Origin: Amycolatopsis coloradensis
Lineage (GTDB): Bacteria > Actinomycetota > Actinomycetes > Mycobacteriales > Pseudonocardiaceae
DNA length: 64,000 bases
Direction of reading: 5' to 3'
NCBI RefSeq assembly: GCF_037997115.1
Contig: NZ_CP150484.1
Coordinates: forward strand, 2,518,816 to 2,582,815
The notes beneath the pieces were generated by a model. That model made no database searches. It was not told where the DNA came from and saw only the letters and a program-made list of their open reading frames with translations. Position numbers and translations under genes: made by a program. This document shows, piece after piece, positions 26,901 to 35,496 of the stretch (positions are counted from its first letter, which is position 1; every line of letters starts with the position of its first letter).

Positions 26901-27505
26901 GCTTTCTCCAGGCAGGCGAACCAGCGGTGGCCGTGGCTGGTGGACCACGCGACGCGGAACGCGGTGCGGGCGGCGAGGTCCGCGATCGCCTCGACGCCGA
27001 CCCACGCCCAGGTGAACCACGGTCCTTTGTCGGGACGCAGCCGGACCCGGTCCTGGCGGAGTCCGCGGCCCGGCGGGTCGAGTTCGACGAGTACCGTCCC
27101 GCCGTCCGTGATCAGTTCCGCCATCCGCGCGAGGAGGCGGTGCGGATCGCCGCCGATGCCGATGTTCCCGTCGGCGAGCAGGACATGCCGCCAGCGCCCT
27201 TCGCCGGGGAGCCGGTCGAACACGTCCCGGTGCAGCGCGGCGGCACCACGGGCGTGAGTGAGCCGCACGGCGGTGGCCGAGATGTCGACGCCGAGCGAGG
27301 CGACGCCGCGTTCGGTCAGCGCGGCGGTGAGCCTGCCGGGCCCGCAGCCGACGTCGAGGGTCGGGCCGTCACAAGCGGTGAGGAGGACGTCGTCGCCTTC
27401 GCAGGGGATGGCCGTCCAGCGGTCGACCGGCAGGTCGACGCGTTCGCCGGTCGCCAGTTCCAGCCAGCAGCGGTGGCCGAGCAGGCCGCGGTCGAAAGTG
27501 GTCAC
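26897..27505 (-). CDS. class I SAM-dependent methyltransferase
   Basis: A 202-residue methyltransferase: motif I TLDVGCGPGRLTAAL, motif II acidic end in LGVDIS, and VLLADGNIGIGGDP as the post-motif segment. It starts at GTG 27505 overlapping the DUF2064 stop and ends overlapping the oxidoreductase start. Substrate unknown. Co-occurrence with GT2 and DUF2064 genes is a common actinomycete arrangement and suggests modification of a cell-envelope or secondary sugar compound (inference). Confidence 0.85.
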   Translation of the reverse strand: MTTFDRGLLGHRCWLELATGERVDLPVDRWTAIPCEGDDVLLTACDGPTLDVGCGPGRLTAALTERGVASLGVDISATAVRLTHARGAAALHRDVFDRLPGEGRWRHVLLADGNIGIGGDPHRLLARMAELITDGGTVLVELDPPGRGLRQDRVRLRPDKGPWFTWAWVGVEAIADLAARTAFRVAWSTSHGHRWFACLEKA

Positions 27506-28146
27506 CGGACTTCGGCCACCGCTCGGGCGAACCGGCCGTGCGGAGCCGCCGCCGCGACCCGGCGCGCGTCCGCGAAAGTGTCCACATCGGACAGTGTGGG
27601 CAGGGCGCCGGGGCGGAGGCCGATGCCGGCCAGTGCGCGCAGGGTCTGACGTCCGGTGTCGTCACGCGACATCGGCACCCCGGCGAGAGCCTTGGCGTGC
27701 GAAGGATCCTTGAGCCCGAGCGCCCACCAGCCGCCGTCCTCGGCGGGCCCGAGGACGGCATCTCCGGGCCGGTCCGCGGCTTCGGCCAGGAGCGCCGGGG
27801 TGACCTGCGGGGTGTCCATCCCGATCTGCAGCACCGGTTCCCCGGGACGGGGCGCGTCGGCGTGGGCGTTGACGAGCCGCAGGTCGAAACCTTCCCCGCG
27901 TTGGGCGATCACCTCCGTTTTCCGGAGTGTCGCGGCGATCTCCGTGCCGCGGGCGGCCCTGCGGAGTTCGCCGGTCATGGCGACGACCACGCGTGCGTCC
28001 GGCGTCAGGAGGGCGGCTTCGAGGGTGTCGAGCAGTGAGGCGGCCGCGATCTCGGCGGCCTGTTCCGGTGTCGCGGGCGGGCACAGCCGCGTCTTCGCGA
28101 AACCGGGCACGGGCGCCTTGGCGACGATCAACAGGCAGAAGGTCAT
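27502..28146 (-). CDS. DUF2064 (TIGR04282) nucleotidyl/glycosyltransferase-fold protein
   Basis: A 214-residue protein beginning MTFCLLIVAKAPVPGFAKTR, the hallmark of TIGR04282, with GMDTPQVTPALL and VLGPAEDGGWWALGL as the central motifs. The fold is that of GT-A transferases. ATG 28146 overlaps the GT2 stop. Its true reaction is not established; neighbours suggest work together with the GT2 enzyme. Confidence 0.87.
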   Translation of the reverse strand: MTFCLLIVAKAPVPGFAKTRLCPPATPEQAAEIAAASLLDTLEAALLTPDARVVVAMTGELRRAARGTEIAATLRKTEVIAQRGEGFDLRLVNAHADAPRPGEPVLQIGMDTPQVTPALLAEAADRPGDAVLGPAEDGGWWALGLKDPSHAKALAGVPMSRDDTGRQTLRALAGIGLRPGALPTLSDVDTFADARRVAAAAPHGRFARAVAEVR

Positions 28147-28808
28147 CGGCTCAGCACCCGCCCGAAATCCCGCGCGGCGCGGAACGTTCCCCGCAGCGAG
28201 CCGGAGACCTTCGACTTCGTGCCCTTGGCGCGTTCGCCGTAGGACACGTCGAACTCGGCGACCCGCCATCCCGCGCGCCTCGCCTTGATCAGCAGTTCGA
28301 GCGGGTAACCGAAGGCGCGATCGGTGACGTCGAGATCGAGGAGCGCCTGCCGCCGGACGGCTCGTAGCGGCGCGATGTCGCGGACCGGCAATCCCTTGTA
28401 TCGCAAGAGCGACGAGATCACGGCGTTGCCCGCTCTCGCGTGCCACGGCCAGACACCGGGACCGCTGGGCATCCGCCGCCCGACCGTCAGCTCGGCGTCG
28501 GCGAGGCCGCCGACCAGCATCGGCAGTTCGGCGAGGTCGAGGGAACCGTCGGCGTCGGCGAAACAGACGACGTCCGCCGTGGCCGCCTCCAGCCCGGTGT
28601 GCACAGCGGCGCCGTAACCGCGCCGGGGTTCGTGGACGACCTTCGCCCCGAGCCCGGCCGCGATTCCGGCGGAACCGTCCGTGGAACCGTTGTCGACCAC
28701 GATCGCCCGATACCGCTCGGGCAGGGCCGCCAGCACGCCGGGAAGGGCACCGGCCTCGTCGAGACAGGGGAGCACGACGTCAACCTGGTCATCGTTCACG
28801 CAACGCAC
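28143..28808 (-). CDS. GT2-family glycosyltransferase (DPM/DPG-synthase-like)
   Basis: A 221-residue GT-A enzyme: VDVVLPCLDEAGALPGVL, VVDNGSTDGSAG, and the DxD-like FADADGSLD. It has no C-terminal TM helices, unlike many polyprenyl-phosphate sugar synthases. First gene of the five-gene operon. GTG 28808 or GTG 28800 can be the start; I used the longer. The promoter gap carries two direct repeats. Confidence 0.86.
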   Translation of the reverse strand: MRCVNDDQVDVVLPCLDEAGALPGVLAALPERYRAIVVDNGSTDGSAGIAAGLGAKVVHEPRRGYGAAVHTGLEAATADVVCFADADGSLDLAELPMLVGGLADAELTVGRRMPSGPGVWPWHARAGNAVISSLLRYKGLPVRDIAPLRAVRRQALLDLDVTDRAFGYPLELLIKARRAGWRVAEFDVSYGERAKGTKSKVSGSLRGTFRAARDFGRVLSR

Positions 28809-28846
28809 GTTAAGTCCGGGATGGAGGGACCAAAACCCTTGTGCTG

Positions 28847-28891
28847 CTTACCGAATTCTGACGTCGGGGAAGTTCTTACCGAGTTCTGACG
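28847..28891. promoter_or_regulatory. direct repeats in a divergent promoter
   Basis: CTTACCGAATTCTGACG (28847-28863) and CTTACCGAGTTCTGACG (28875-28891) differ at one base and are spaced 28 bp start to start. They lie between the divergent GT2 operon and the membrane protein gene. They could be an operator or promoter elements controlling both. Confidence 0.5.
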
Positions 28892-28930
28892 GACCGCGGC
28901 ACCGGGCCGTCGGAGGCCGAAAACGCGGTT

Positions 28931-30283
28931 ATGGTGCCGGTGATGTCCACAGTCACCGCCCCTTCCCGTGCCGGCCGCCGGGCCGATCTGATCGCCGTGG
29001 GGCTGGCGATGCTCGTGGTCGCCGCCGCGATCGCGGTCGGCCTCCACTACAACCGTCCCGATTCCGGCGTGGTGATCTATGCTTTCGCGCCGCCGCTGTT
29101 CGGGCTGTGGCTGCCGCATGTGGGTCCGGGTTCGGTGGCCGCGCTCGTGCTCGCGCTCGTGGTCGTCACCAAAGGTCCCTTGCTCGCCGCGAGGCTGCGA
29201 TGGCGTCCGCTGCTCGCGCTCGGCTACGTGACCGCGCTGGCGTGGACGTTCTCGCTGGCGATGATCGACGGTTGGACACGGGGTTTCACCGGCAGGCTCA
29301 CCACGGAACACGAATACCTGCACGAGGTCCCGGGGATCACCGACATCCCGAAGATGCTGGACGAGTTCTCCTCGCGCATCCTGGATTTCCAGCCGGATTC
29401 GTGGACGACGCACGTCTCCGGGCATCCGCCGGGCGCCACGCTGGTCTTCGTCTGGCTCGACCGGCTCGGTCTGCAGGGCGGCGCGTGGGCCTCGACGGTC
29501 GTCGTGCTGGTCGGCTGTCTCGCGGTGGTCGCGGTGCCGGTGACGCTCTCCGCGCTGGGCAGGCAGGACGCCGCGAGGACCGTCCTGCCGTTCGCCGTCC
29601 TGACGCCGGGCGCGATCTGGATCGGCGTGTCCGCGGACGGTCTCTTCGCGGGTGTCACGGCGACCGGGATCGCGCTCCTGGCGCTCGCCACGCGACGGCG
29701 GATCCTCGCGCTCCCCGGCGGTCTGCTGCTCGGGTTCGGGCTCTTCCTCTCCTACGGTCTCGTGCTGCTCGGCGTGATCGTGCTCGCCGTCGTCGTGCTG
29801 ACCCGGGAGTGGCGGATCCTGCTTCTCGCCACGGCGGGGGCCGCCACGGTCGTCGTGGCGTTCGCGCTGGCCGGGTTCTGGTGGATCGACGGCTATCACC
29901 TGGTGGTCGAGCGCTACTACCAGGGAATCGCGACGCTGCGTCCGTACTCCTACTGGGTGTGGGCGGATATCGCGGCGGTGCTGATCGCGCTCGGCCCGGC
30001 CGTGATCGCCGGGACGCGGCGGGCGGGCGCGGAGTTCCTCGCCGAGCCGAAACGGTCGTTCCGCGAGCCGGTCACGCTGATCGTGGCGGCCGCGGCGCTG
30101 GCGATCGCTTTCGCCGATCTGTCCGGCCTGTCGAAGGCGGAGGTCGAACGCATCTGGCTACCGTTCGCGGTGTGGCTGCTGCCCGCGGTGGCGCTGCTGC
30201 CGCCGAAGGGACGGCGGTGGTGGCTCGCCGCGTCGGCGGCGACAGCGCTGGTGGTGAACCATCTGGTGCTGACGAGCTGGTGA
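28931..30283 (+). CDS. polytopic membrane protein, possible GT-C/mannosyltransferase-like
   Basis: A 450-residue protein with about ten TM helices. A large loop after TM3 reads TRGFTGRLTTEHEYL, then PKMLDEFSSR and THVSGHPPGATLVFVWLDRL. The conserved SGHPPG in an outer loop is typical of an uncharacterised actinobacterial membrane family resembling GT-C glycosyltransferases. The reaction is unknown. ATG 28931 and ATG 28943 are both possible starts. A 168-nt repeat begins three bases after its stop. Confidence 0.75.
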   Translation: MVPVMSTVTAPSRAGRRADLIAVGLAMLVVAAAIAVGLHYNRPDSGVVIYAFAPPLFGLWLPHVGPGSVAALVLALVVVTKGPLLAARLRWRPLLALGYVTALAWTFSLAMIDGWTRGFTGRLTTEHEYLHEVPGITDIPKMLDEFSSRILDFQPDSWTTHVSGHPPGATLVFVWLDRLGLQGGAWASTVVVLVGCLAVVAVPVTLSALGRQDAARTVLPFAVLTPGAIWIGVSADGLFAGVTATGIALLALATRRRILALPGGLLLGFGLFLSYGLVLLGVIVLAVVVLTREWRILLLATAGAATVVVAFALAGFWWIDGYHLVVERYYQGIATLRPYSYWVWADIAAVLIALGPAVIAGTRRAGAEFLAEPKRSFREPVTLIVAAAALAIAFADLSGLSKAEVERIWLPFAVWLLPAVALLPPKGRRWWLAASAATALVVNHLVLTSW

Positions 30284-30286
30284 GTA

Positions 30287-30454
30287 CCTGTTGGCGGAGC
30301 TGCGACGAATTCGGAAAGGTGACAATACGCGTGAACCCGCCCGGCCGAAGGCCCCGCTATCGCGGTGGCAGGGCGCCCTCGCAACCCGACGTGAGTCGCT
30401 CGACCGGGCAGCGTCCTGCCGACGTCGATCGCGGCCGCGGGTTCACTGACAGAC
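30287..30454 (+). repeat. 168-nt structured repeat, copy A
   Basis: Nearly the same sequence occurs at 50092-50259 in the same orientation. Shared blocks are CCTGTTGGCGGAGCTGCGAC at the start, CGCGTGAACCCGCC, GGCCGAAGGCC, CCGCTATCGCGG, TGGCAGGGCGCC, and GCGGGTTCAC near the end. It can fold: GTGAACCCGC pairs with GCGGGTTCAC, GGCAGGGCG pairs with CGTCCTGCC, and the outer CTGTTGG pairs with CTGACAG using two G-U pairs. Between lie hairpins GGCC-GAA-GGCC and CCGC-TATC-GCGG. It fills the gap before the response regulator at 30470, so it would form much of its 5' leader. It may be a MITE or a structured RNA. Confidence 0.7.
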
Positions 30455-30469
30455 GATGAGGTGGACGAC

Positions 30470-31168
30470 ATGACAGAGCAGGGCCGCGTACTCGTGGTCG
30501 ACGACGACGAGACCGTGCGGGACGTCGTCCGGCGGTACCTGGAGGTCGCGGGCTTCGACGTCGACGTCGCCGGTGACGGCACCGAGGGGTTGCGGCTGTT
30601 CTCCGCGACCGGGCCGGATCTCGTGGTCCTCGACGTCATGATGCCCGGGCTCAACGGACTCGAGGTCTGCCGCCGCCTGCGGCAGGTGAGCCAGGTGCCG
30701 GTCGTGATGCTGACCGCGCTCGGCGAGGAGGAGAACCGCATCGCCGGGCTCCAGCTCGGCGCCGACGACTACGTCACGAAACCGTTCAGCCCCAAGGAAC
30801 TCGCGTTGCGCGTGGCGTCGGTCCTGCGGCGGGCGCGGATGCCGAGGCCCGAACCGGCGGCGCGCGTGATCACCGACGGCGACCTCGCGTTGCAGATGAC
30901 GGCCCGGCAGGCGGCCCTCGGCGGCGTGGAACTTCCCCTGACGAGCCGGGAATTCGATCTGCTCGCGTTCTTCCTCACCCATCCCGGCGTGGCGTTCTCC
31001 CGCGCCGATCTGCTGGAGAAGGTCTGGGGCTGGGACTTCGGCGATCAGTCCACCGTGACCGTCCACGTGAGACGGTTGCGGGAGAAGATCGAGAAGAACC
31101 CGGCGAAACCCGTCCGCGTCGCCACCGTGTGGGGCGTCGGCTACCGGTACGACCCGGTGCGGCGATGA
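30470..31168 (+). CDS. OmpR-family response regulator
   Basis: A 232-residue regulator: receiver domain with Asp55 in VVLDVMMPG and the Lys in VTKPFSP; winged helix at about 130-230 ([35 protein letters not shown]). ATG 30470 follows GAGGTG at proper distance. The stop overlaps the kinase start (ATGA). Three 11-bp phased GTGTCA repeats upstream of the beta-lactamase-family gene at 32269 are good candidates for its binding site. Confidence 0.9.
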   Translation: MTEQGRVLVVDDDETVRDVVRRYLEVAGFDVDVAGDGTEGLRLFSATGPDLVVLDVMMPGLNGLEVCRRLRQVSQVPVVMLTALGEEENRIAGLQLGADDYVTKPFSPKELALRVASVLRRARMPRPEPAARVITDGDLALQMTARQAALGGVELPLTSREFDLLAFFLTHPGVAFSRADLLEKVWGWDFGDQSTVTVHVRRLREKIEKNPAKPVRVATVWGVGYRYDPVRR

Positions 31169-32214
31169 TCGGCTCCGGTGAGTCGTTCGGCGAGATGCTG
31201 GCGCACGCCTGGCATATCCTGCCGTTCGCGCTGATGTTCGCGCTGCCGGTGATGCTGCTCGGCGGGCTGGCGCTGTACCTGCTCCGGCGCGGCTCGCTGG
31301 CCAGCACGATGACGATCCTCGTGCTGATCCCGGTGCTCGCGACGCTGATCGCGGTGCTCGGGATCAGCGGGTTCATGTTCACCCCCGCGCTGACCACGAT
31401 GACGCTGGTCTGTGTGCTGGTCGCGCTGGTGACCGTGCCGGCGGCGCTCGTGCTCGGCCGCGCGATCGCGCGCCGCAGCGTATGGGAGCGGGAGGCGCGG
31501 GAACGGGAGCGCGCGGCCGAGGCGTCGCGGCGCGAACTGGTCGCGTGGATCAGCCACGACCTGCGGAGCCCGCTGGCCGGGATCCAGGCGATGGCCGAGG
31601 CCGTCGCGGACGGCGTCGTCGCCGACCCGATCGAGGTCACCGGCTACGCGCGGCGGATCAGCGGTGAGACCACGCGGCTGTCCGGCATGGTCGGCGACCT
31701 GTTCGAACTGTCGCGGATCACCGCGGGCGCGCTGCGGCTGACCATGGCCGCCGTGCCGTTGCGCGACGTCGTGAGCGACGCCGTCGCCGCGCAAGCGCCG
31801 CTCGCCGAGCAGAAACGCGTGCGGATGATCGAATACGCCGAAGTGTGGCCGGTCGTCTCCGGCAGCGACCCGGAACTGGCGCGGATCGTGCGCAACCTCG
31901 TGTCCAACGCCGTACGGCACACGCCGCCGGACGGGACGGTCGCGGTCCAGATCGGCATCGACGGCGGCGAGGCGCTGCTCGCGGTCTCCGACGGCTGCGG
32001 CGGGATCCCCGAGGACGAGATCGGCCGGGTCTTCGACGTCGCGTTCCGCGGGACGACGGCGCGCACCCCCGAGCGCGGCGGGCTGGCGAGTGGCGGCGGG
32101 CTCGGGCTCGCGATCGCGAAAGGCCTCGTCGAAGCCCATCGCGGCCGCATCGGCGTCCGGAACGACGGCCCCGGCTGCCGGTTCGAGGTCCGGCTTCCGC
32201 TCGCCATGCCCTGA
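31165..32214 (+). CDS. sensor histidine kinase without large extracellular domain
   Basis: A 349-residue kinase. Three TM helices occupy residues about 15-105 with only short loops between them, so any signal is likely read in the membrane. The phospho-acceptor is His131 in [15 protein letters not shown]. The ATPase domain has [14 protein letters not shown] (N box), [11 protein letters not shown] (G1) and [10 protein letters not shown] (G2). Cognate partner of the preceding regulator. The small sensor resembles kinases for cell-wall stress. Confidence 0.88.
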   Translation: MIGSGESFGEMLAHAWHILPFALMFALPVMLLGGLALYLLRRGSLASTMTILVLIPVLATLIAVLGISGFMFTPALTTMTLVCVLVALVTVPAALVLGRAIARRSVWEREARERERAAEASRRELVAWISHDLRSPLAGIQAMAEAVADGVVADPIEVTGYARRISGETTRLSGMVGDLFELSRITAGALRLTMAAVPLRDVVSDAVAAQAPLAEQKRVRMIEYAEVWPVVSGSDPELARIVRNLVSNAVRHTPPDGTVAVQIGIDGGEALLAVSDGCGGIPEDEIGRVFDVAFRGTTARTPERGGLASGGGLGLAIAKGLVEAHRGRIGVRNDGPGCRFEVRLPLAMP

Positions 32215-32216
32215 CC

Positions 32217-32247
32217 GTGTCAGCGGCGTGTCACCGCGGTGTCAGCG
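32217..32247 (+). promoter_or_regulatory. three 11-bp phased direct repeats (response-regulator operator)
   Basis: GTGTCA begins at 32217, 32228 and 32239, exactly 11 bp apart, each followed by a C/G-rich pentamer. OmpR-family regulators typically bind head-to-tail sites with about one helical turn of spacing. The repeats end about 22 bases before the ATG of the beta-lactamase-family gene and follow the kinase gene directly. Confidence 0.6.
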
Positions 32248-32268
32248 CGGACCGCGATCGTCGCAGCC

Positions 32269-33435
32269 ATGACGACTTCAGCGAAGCGATTCTTCCGACG
32301 GGCCGGGATCACCGCGGTGGCGGCCGCACTGCTGGCCGGGGTCGCGCCCGGCGTGGCCGCCGCGAGCGACGGGCGGGACCGGCCGGATCTGCGGGCGATG
32401 GCCGAGCAGATCGCCGCCTCCGGCTTCGCCGGGACACAGCTGCGGGTGCACGACGCGCGGGGCGACTGGACCGGCAGCGCCGGGGTGCGCGAGCTGGGCT
32501 CGGCCGCCAAGCCGCCGACGAACGGGCGGTTCCGGATCGGCAGCAACACCAAGACCTTCGTGTCCACCGTCGTCCTGCAGCTGGTGGGGGAGGGCAAGGT
32601 GGGCCTGGACGCGCCGGTGACCGGATACCTGCCCGAGTTCGGCCTCGACCGGCGGATCACGGTGCGGATGCTGTTGCAGCACACCAGCGGCCTGTTCGAC
32701 TACACCGGCGCGATGCTGCCCGACGGCACGATCGTGCCGGGAATCCCCTTGACCGGTAAGGAGTTCCTGGACAACCGGTTCCACACCTACCGGCCGGAGG
32801 AACTGGTGCGCTTCGGGCTGTCCAAGCCGCCGCTGTTCGCGCCGGGCACGGACTGGACCTACACGAACATCAACTACGTCCTGGCCGGGCTGGTGATCGA
32901 GAAGGTCTCCGGCCGCCCCTACGGCGACGAAATCCAGCGGCGGATCCTGCGGCCGCTCGGACTGCGGGACACCGTGGTGCCCGGTACCTGGCCGGGCATC
33001 CCCGGGCCGCACGCGCACGGCTACTACCGCTACGAGGAGAAGCCCGGGCAGTGGAAGACGGTCGACATCACGAACCAGAACCCGTCGTGGGCGTCCAGCG
33101 CCGGTGAGCTGATCTCGACCACGAAGGACCTCCACACGTTCTTCTCCTCGCTGCTGGGCGGAAAGCTCCTGCCGGCCCCGCTGCTCGCCGAGATGCGCAA
33201 ACCGCACCCGAAGGGCGGCTACGGCCTGGGCGTGTACGTCCAGGAAGCGAGCTGCGGCACCGTCCTCAAGGGCATGGGCGGCTTCCACGGTTACGGGACA
33301 GTGATGGCCAGTACCCCCGACGGCAGCAGGACCTTCGAGCTCTCCATGACCTACGGCGACTCGGACGCCGATCTGGGGCAGGCCTACAACAAGGCGGACC
33401 AGCTGCTCACCGACAAGGTGCTCTGCGGCAAGTAG
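32269..33435 (+). CDS. secreted serine beta-lactamase-family hydrolase / D-Ala-D-Ala carboxypeptidase
   Basis: A 388-residue protein. Residues 1-35 form a signal peptide (FFRRAGITAVAAALLAG, then a VAAAS cut region). The class C/peptidase S12 motifs are SNTK (Ser92-x-x-Lys95), YTN in DWTYTNINYVLAG, and HGYG in GGFHGYGT. Enzymes of this type act on D-Ala-D-Ala or beta-lactams outside the cell. Its place after a two-component pair and an apparent operator suggests inducible wall-related function. The gene is convergent with an MBL-fold gene. Confidence 0.88.
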   Translation: MTTSAKRFFRRAGITAVAAALLAGVAPGVAAASDGRDRPDLRAMAEQIAASGFAGTQLRVHDARGDWTGSAGVRELGSAAKPPTNGRFRIGSNTKTFVSTVVLQLVGEGKVGLDAPVTGYLPEFGLDRRITVRMLLQHTSGLFDYTGAMLPDGTIVPGIPLTGKEFLDNRFHTYRPEELVRFGLSKPPLFAPGTDWTYTNINYVLAGLVIEKVSGRPYGDEIQRRILRPLGLRDTVVPGTWPGIPGPHAHGYYRYEEKPGQWKTVDITNQNPSWASSAGELISTTKDLHTFFSSLLGGKLLPAPLLAEMRKPHPKGGYGLGVYVQEASCGTVLKGMGGFHGYGTVMASTPDGSRTFELSMTYGDSDADLGQAYNKADQLLTDKVLCGK

Positions 33436-33436
33436 G

Positions 33437-34240
33437 TCAGAGCCGCAGGAACCCCATGTCCGGGAAGTGGGCCGGCGCGATGATCGCGCCGGTCTCTTCC
33501 GCTTCCGCGAGGAACCGCTGCCGGGTGCGGAGCGCGAGTTCCGGGTCGACGTCGCCGAGGAAACCCACGCGCGTGTCCGTCAGCTGCGCGGGCGTGTGCA
33601 GGACGTCGCCGAGCAGCAGCAGGCGCTCGTCGTCCGCGGTGATGTCGAGGACGTAGTGGCCGGGCGTGTGACCGGGGGCGTGCCGCGCCACGATCCCGGG
33701 CGCGATCTCGACGACGTCGCCGCTGATCGCCTCGGTCAGCCCCGCGCCGCGAGCGGTCTCCATACCGACACGGCTCCATTCGCCCGTCCCGGCGGGCGCG
33801 ATCAAGGCGTCCCAGTCGAGTTGGCCGAAGACCACCTGAGCGCCGGGGAAGGTCAGGTCGCCTTCGGGGGCGATCCAGCCGATGTGGTCGTTGTGCAGGT
33901 GGGTGAGGAAGACGGTGTCGATCTCGTCGACCGGGCAGCCCGCCTTGTCCAGCGCGGCAGCGAGGTCGCCGCCGGTGCCCATCGGCGGGGTGGGGTCGCC
34001 CTTGGCGGGCGTCATCCCCGGCGGGAAGGCGAATTCGCGCGGGCCGAGGCCGGTGTCGACGAGGATCGTGCGGCCGTTGCCGCGGATCAGGTACGCGCCG
34101 GTCGGGACGTGCACGGTGCCGTCCTCGTCGAAGACGTCCGGGTGGGCTTCGGGGTCGAGACCCGGGAAGAACGCGAGCGGCAGCCTGATCAGACCGTCCC
34201 CGATCGCTTCGATCTCGATGTCTCCGACGGTGATGCCCAC
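33437..34240 (-). CDS. MBL-fold metallohydrolase
   Basis: A 267-residue metallo-beta-lactamase-fold enzyme with the metal motif THLHNDHIGW (HxHxDH), the second-shell His in APGHTPGHYV and Asp in LLGDVLHTP. AHFPDMGF carries the last His. GTG 34240 is the likely start because GGGGG lies five bases before it; TTG 34252 would add four residues. Substrate unknown; lactonase-like enzymes share this layout. Confidence 0.83.
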   Translation of the reverse strand: MGITVGDIEIEAIGDGLIRLPLAFFPGLDPEAHPDVFDEDGTVHVPTGAYLIRGNGRTILVDTGLGPREFAFPPGMTPAKGDPTPPMGTGGDLAAALDKAGCPVDEIDTVFLTHLHNDHIGWIAPEGDLTFPGAQVVFGQLDWDALIAPAGTGEWSRVGMETARGAGLTEAISGDVVEIAPGIVARHAPGHTPGHYVLDITADDERLLLLGDVLHTPAQLTDTRVGFLGDVDPELALRTRQRFLAEAEETGAIIAPAHFPDMGFLRL

Positions 34241-34312
34241 CAAAACCCCCAAAAAAAGTCGATTCCGTTGCCGGGAACGACAACCCAGCGGGGGCCGGGT
34301 CTGTTCCCGGTT

Positions 34313-35377
34313 TCAGAGACCGACCGGTTCCCGCAGCTCAGCGGTGGCGAACCCGGCGATGCCTTCGGTGAAACCGGTTCGCGCGGTGAAGCCGAGCAGC
34401 CGCCGGGCGCGGGCGGGGTCGGCGACGACGTGCCGGACGTCGGCGGGCCGGGCACCCCCGGCGATCTTCGGAGCCGGTCCTCCGCAGGCCTTCGCGAGTT
34501 CCTCGGCGAGTTCGCCGACGGAGTGGGGTTGCCCGGAACAGATGTTCAGCGGAGTCAGGTCACCTTCGGGCCCGTCGGTGCCCAGCGCCAGGACGTTCGC
34601 CCTCGCCACGTCGTGGACGTGCACGAAGTCGCGCTGCTGTTTCCCGTCCTCCAGCACGATCGGCGCCTCACCGCGCAAGAGCGAGGACCGGAACAGCGAC
34701 GCGACGCCCGCGTACGGGGTGTTCTGCGGCATCCGCGGCCCGTAGACGTTGTGGTAGCGCAGGGCCCAGACCGTTCCGCCGGTCTGCCGGGCCCACGCCG
34801 CCACCAGATGTTCCTGCGCGAGCTTGGTGGCCGCGTAGGTGCTTCGCGGCCGCAGCGGCGCGTCTTCGGGGACCAGCCGCCAGCCGAGCTCGGCGCCGCA
34901 AGCCGCGCACGTGGGCTCGAAGCGTCCGGCATCCACATCGGACTGTTTCCGCGGCGACGGCGGGACGATGCCGTGGGCAGGGCATTCGTAGCGACCTTCG
35001 CCGTAGACGACCATCGACGAGGCGAGCACCAGTTTCCGGACCTTCGCCCGGTGCATCGCCGCGAGCAGCACGGCGGTCCCGTAGTCGTTGTTCAGCGCGT
35101 ACGACGGCGCGTCGGACGGATCGACCCCGTGCCCGACGACGGCCGCCTGATGGCAGACCGCGTCGACACCGTCCAGCAGTTCCGCGACCAGCTCCGTGTC
35201 GGCGACGTCGCCCCGAAGGAACCGGTGGCGGCCGGTGTACCCCGGCGGGTGCGACGAACCGTGCGCGGTGCTCAGGAGGTTGTCGAGGACGACGACCTCG
35301 TGACCTTCATCGGACAGCAGATCGGCCACGTGGGAGCCGATGAACCCGGCCCCGCCGGTTATCAGTGTTCGCACCAC
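34313..35377 (-). CDS. NAD-dependent epimerase/dehydratase (extended SDR) with Cys insertion
   Basis: A 354-residue extended SDR. The nucleotide motif is ITGGAGFIGSHVADLL and the catalytic pair is in STYAATKLAQE (Tyr-x-x-x-Lys). Between the Ser strand (LASSMVVYGEG) and that pair lies an insert with ECPAHG and CAACG, a likely zinc knuckle. Such inserts occur in a subgroup of UDP-glucose-epimerase-like enzymes. The sugar-nucleotide substrate is unknown. The start is one of two adjacent GTG codons. Confidence 0.85.
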   Translation of the reverse strand: MVRTLITGGAGFIGSHVADLLSDEGHEVVVLDNLLSTAHGSSHPPGYTGRHRFLRGDVADTELVAELLDGVDAVCHQAAVVGHGVDPSDAPSYALNNDYGTAVLLAAMHRAKVRKLVLASSMVVYGEGRYECPAHGIVPPSPRKQSDVDAGRFEPTCAACGAELGWRLVPEDAPLRPRSTYAATKLAQEHLVAAWARQTGGTVWALRYHNVYGPRMPQNTPYAGVASLFRSSLLRGEAPIVLEDGKQQRDFVHVHDVARANVLALGTDGPEGDLTPLNICSGQPHSVGELAEELAKACGGPAPKIAGGARPADVRHVVADPARARRLLGFTARTGFTEGIAGFATAELREPVGL

Positions 35378-35496
35378 TCCGACGCTAGGGGCGATTTCCG
35401 GCGGTGAACCCGGATTACCGGCTCACGTCAGGGAATCGTCACAACTACGCGGCACCGCCGGAGCGAAGATCAGCCGAAACCGGATACGGTGTGCCT

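Noticed and set aside
30287-30454. Known riboswitch (ydaO, cobalamin, TPP or SAM classes) as the identity of the 168-nt repeat
   Set aside because: None of the core sequence boxes I know for these classes is present, so I left it as an unassigned structured repeat.
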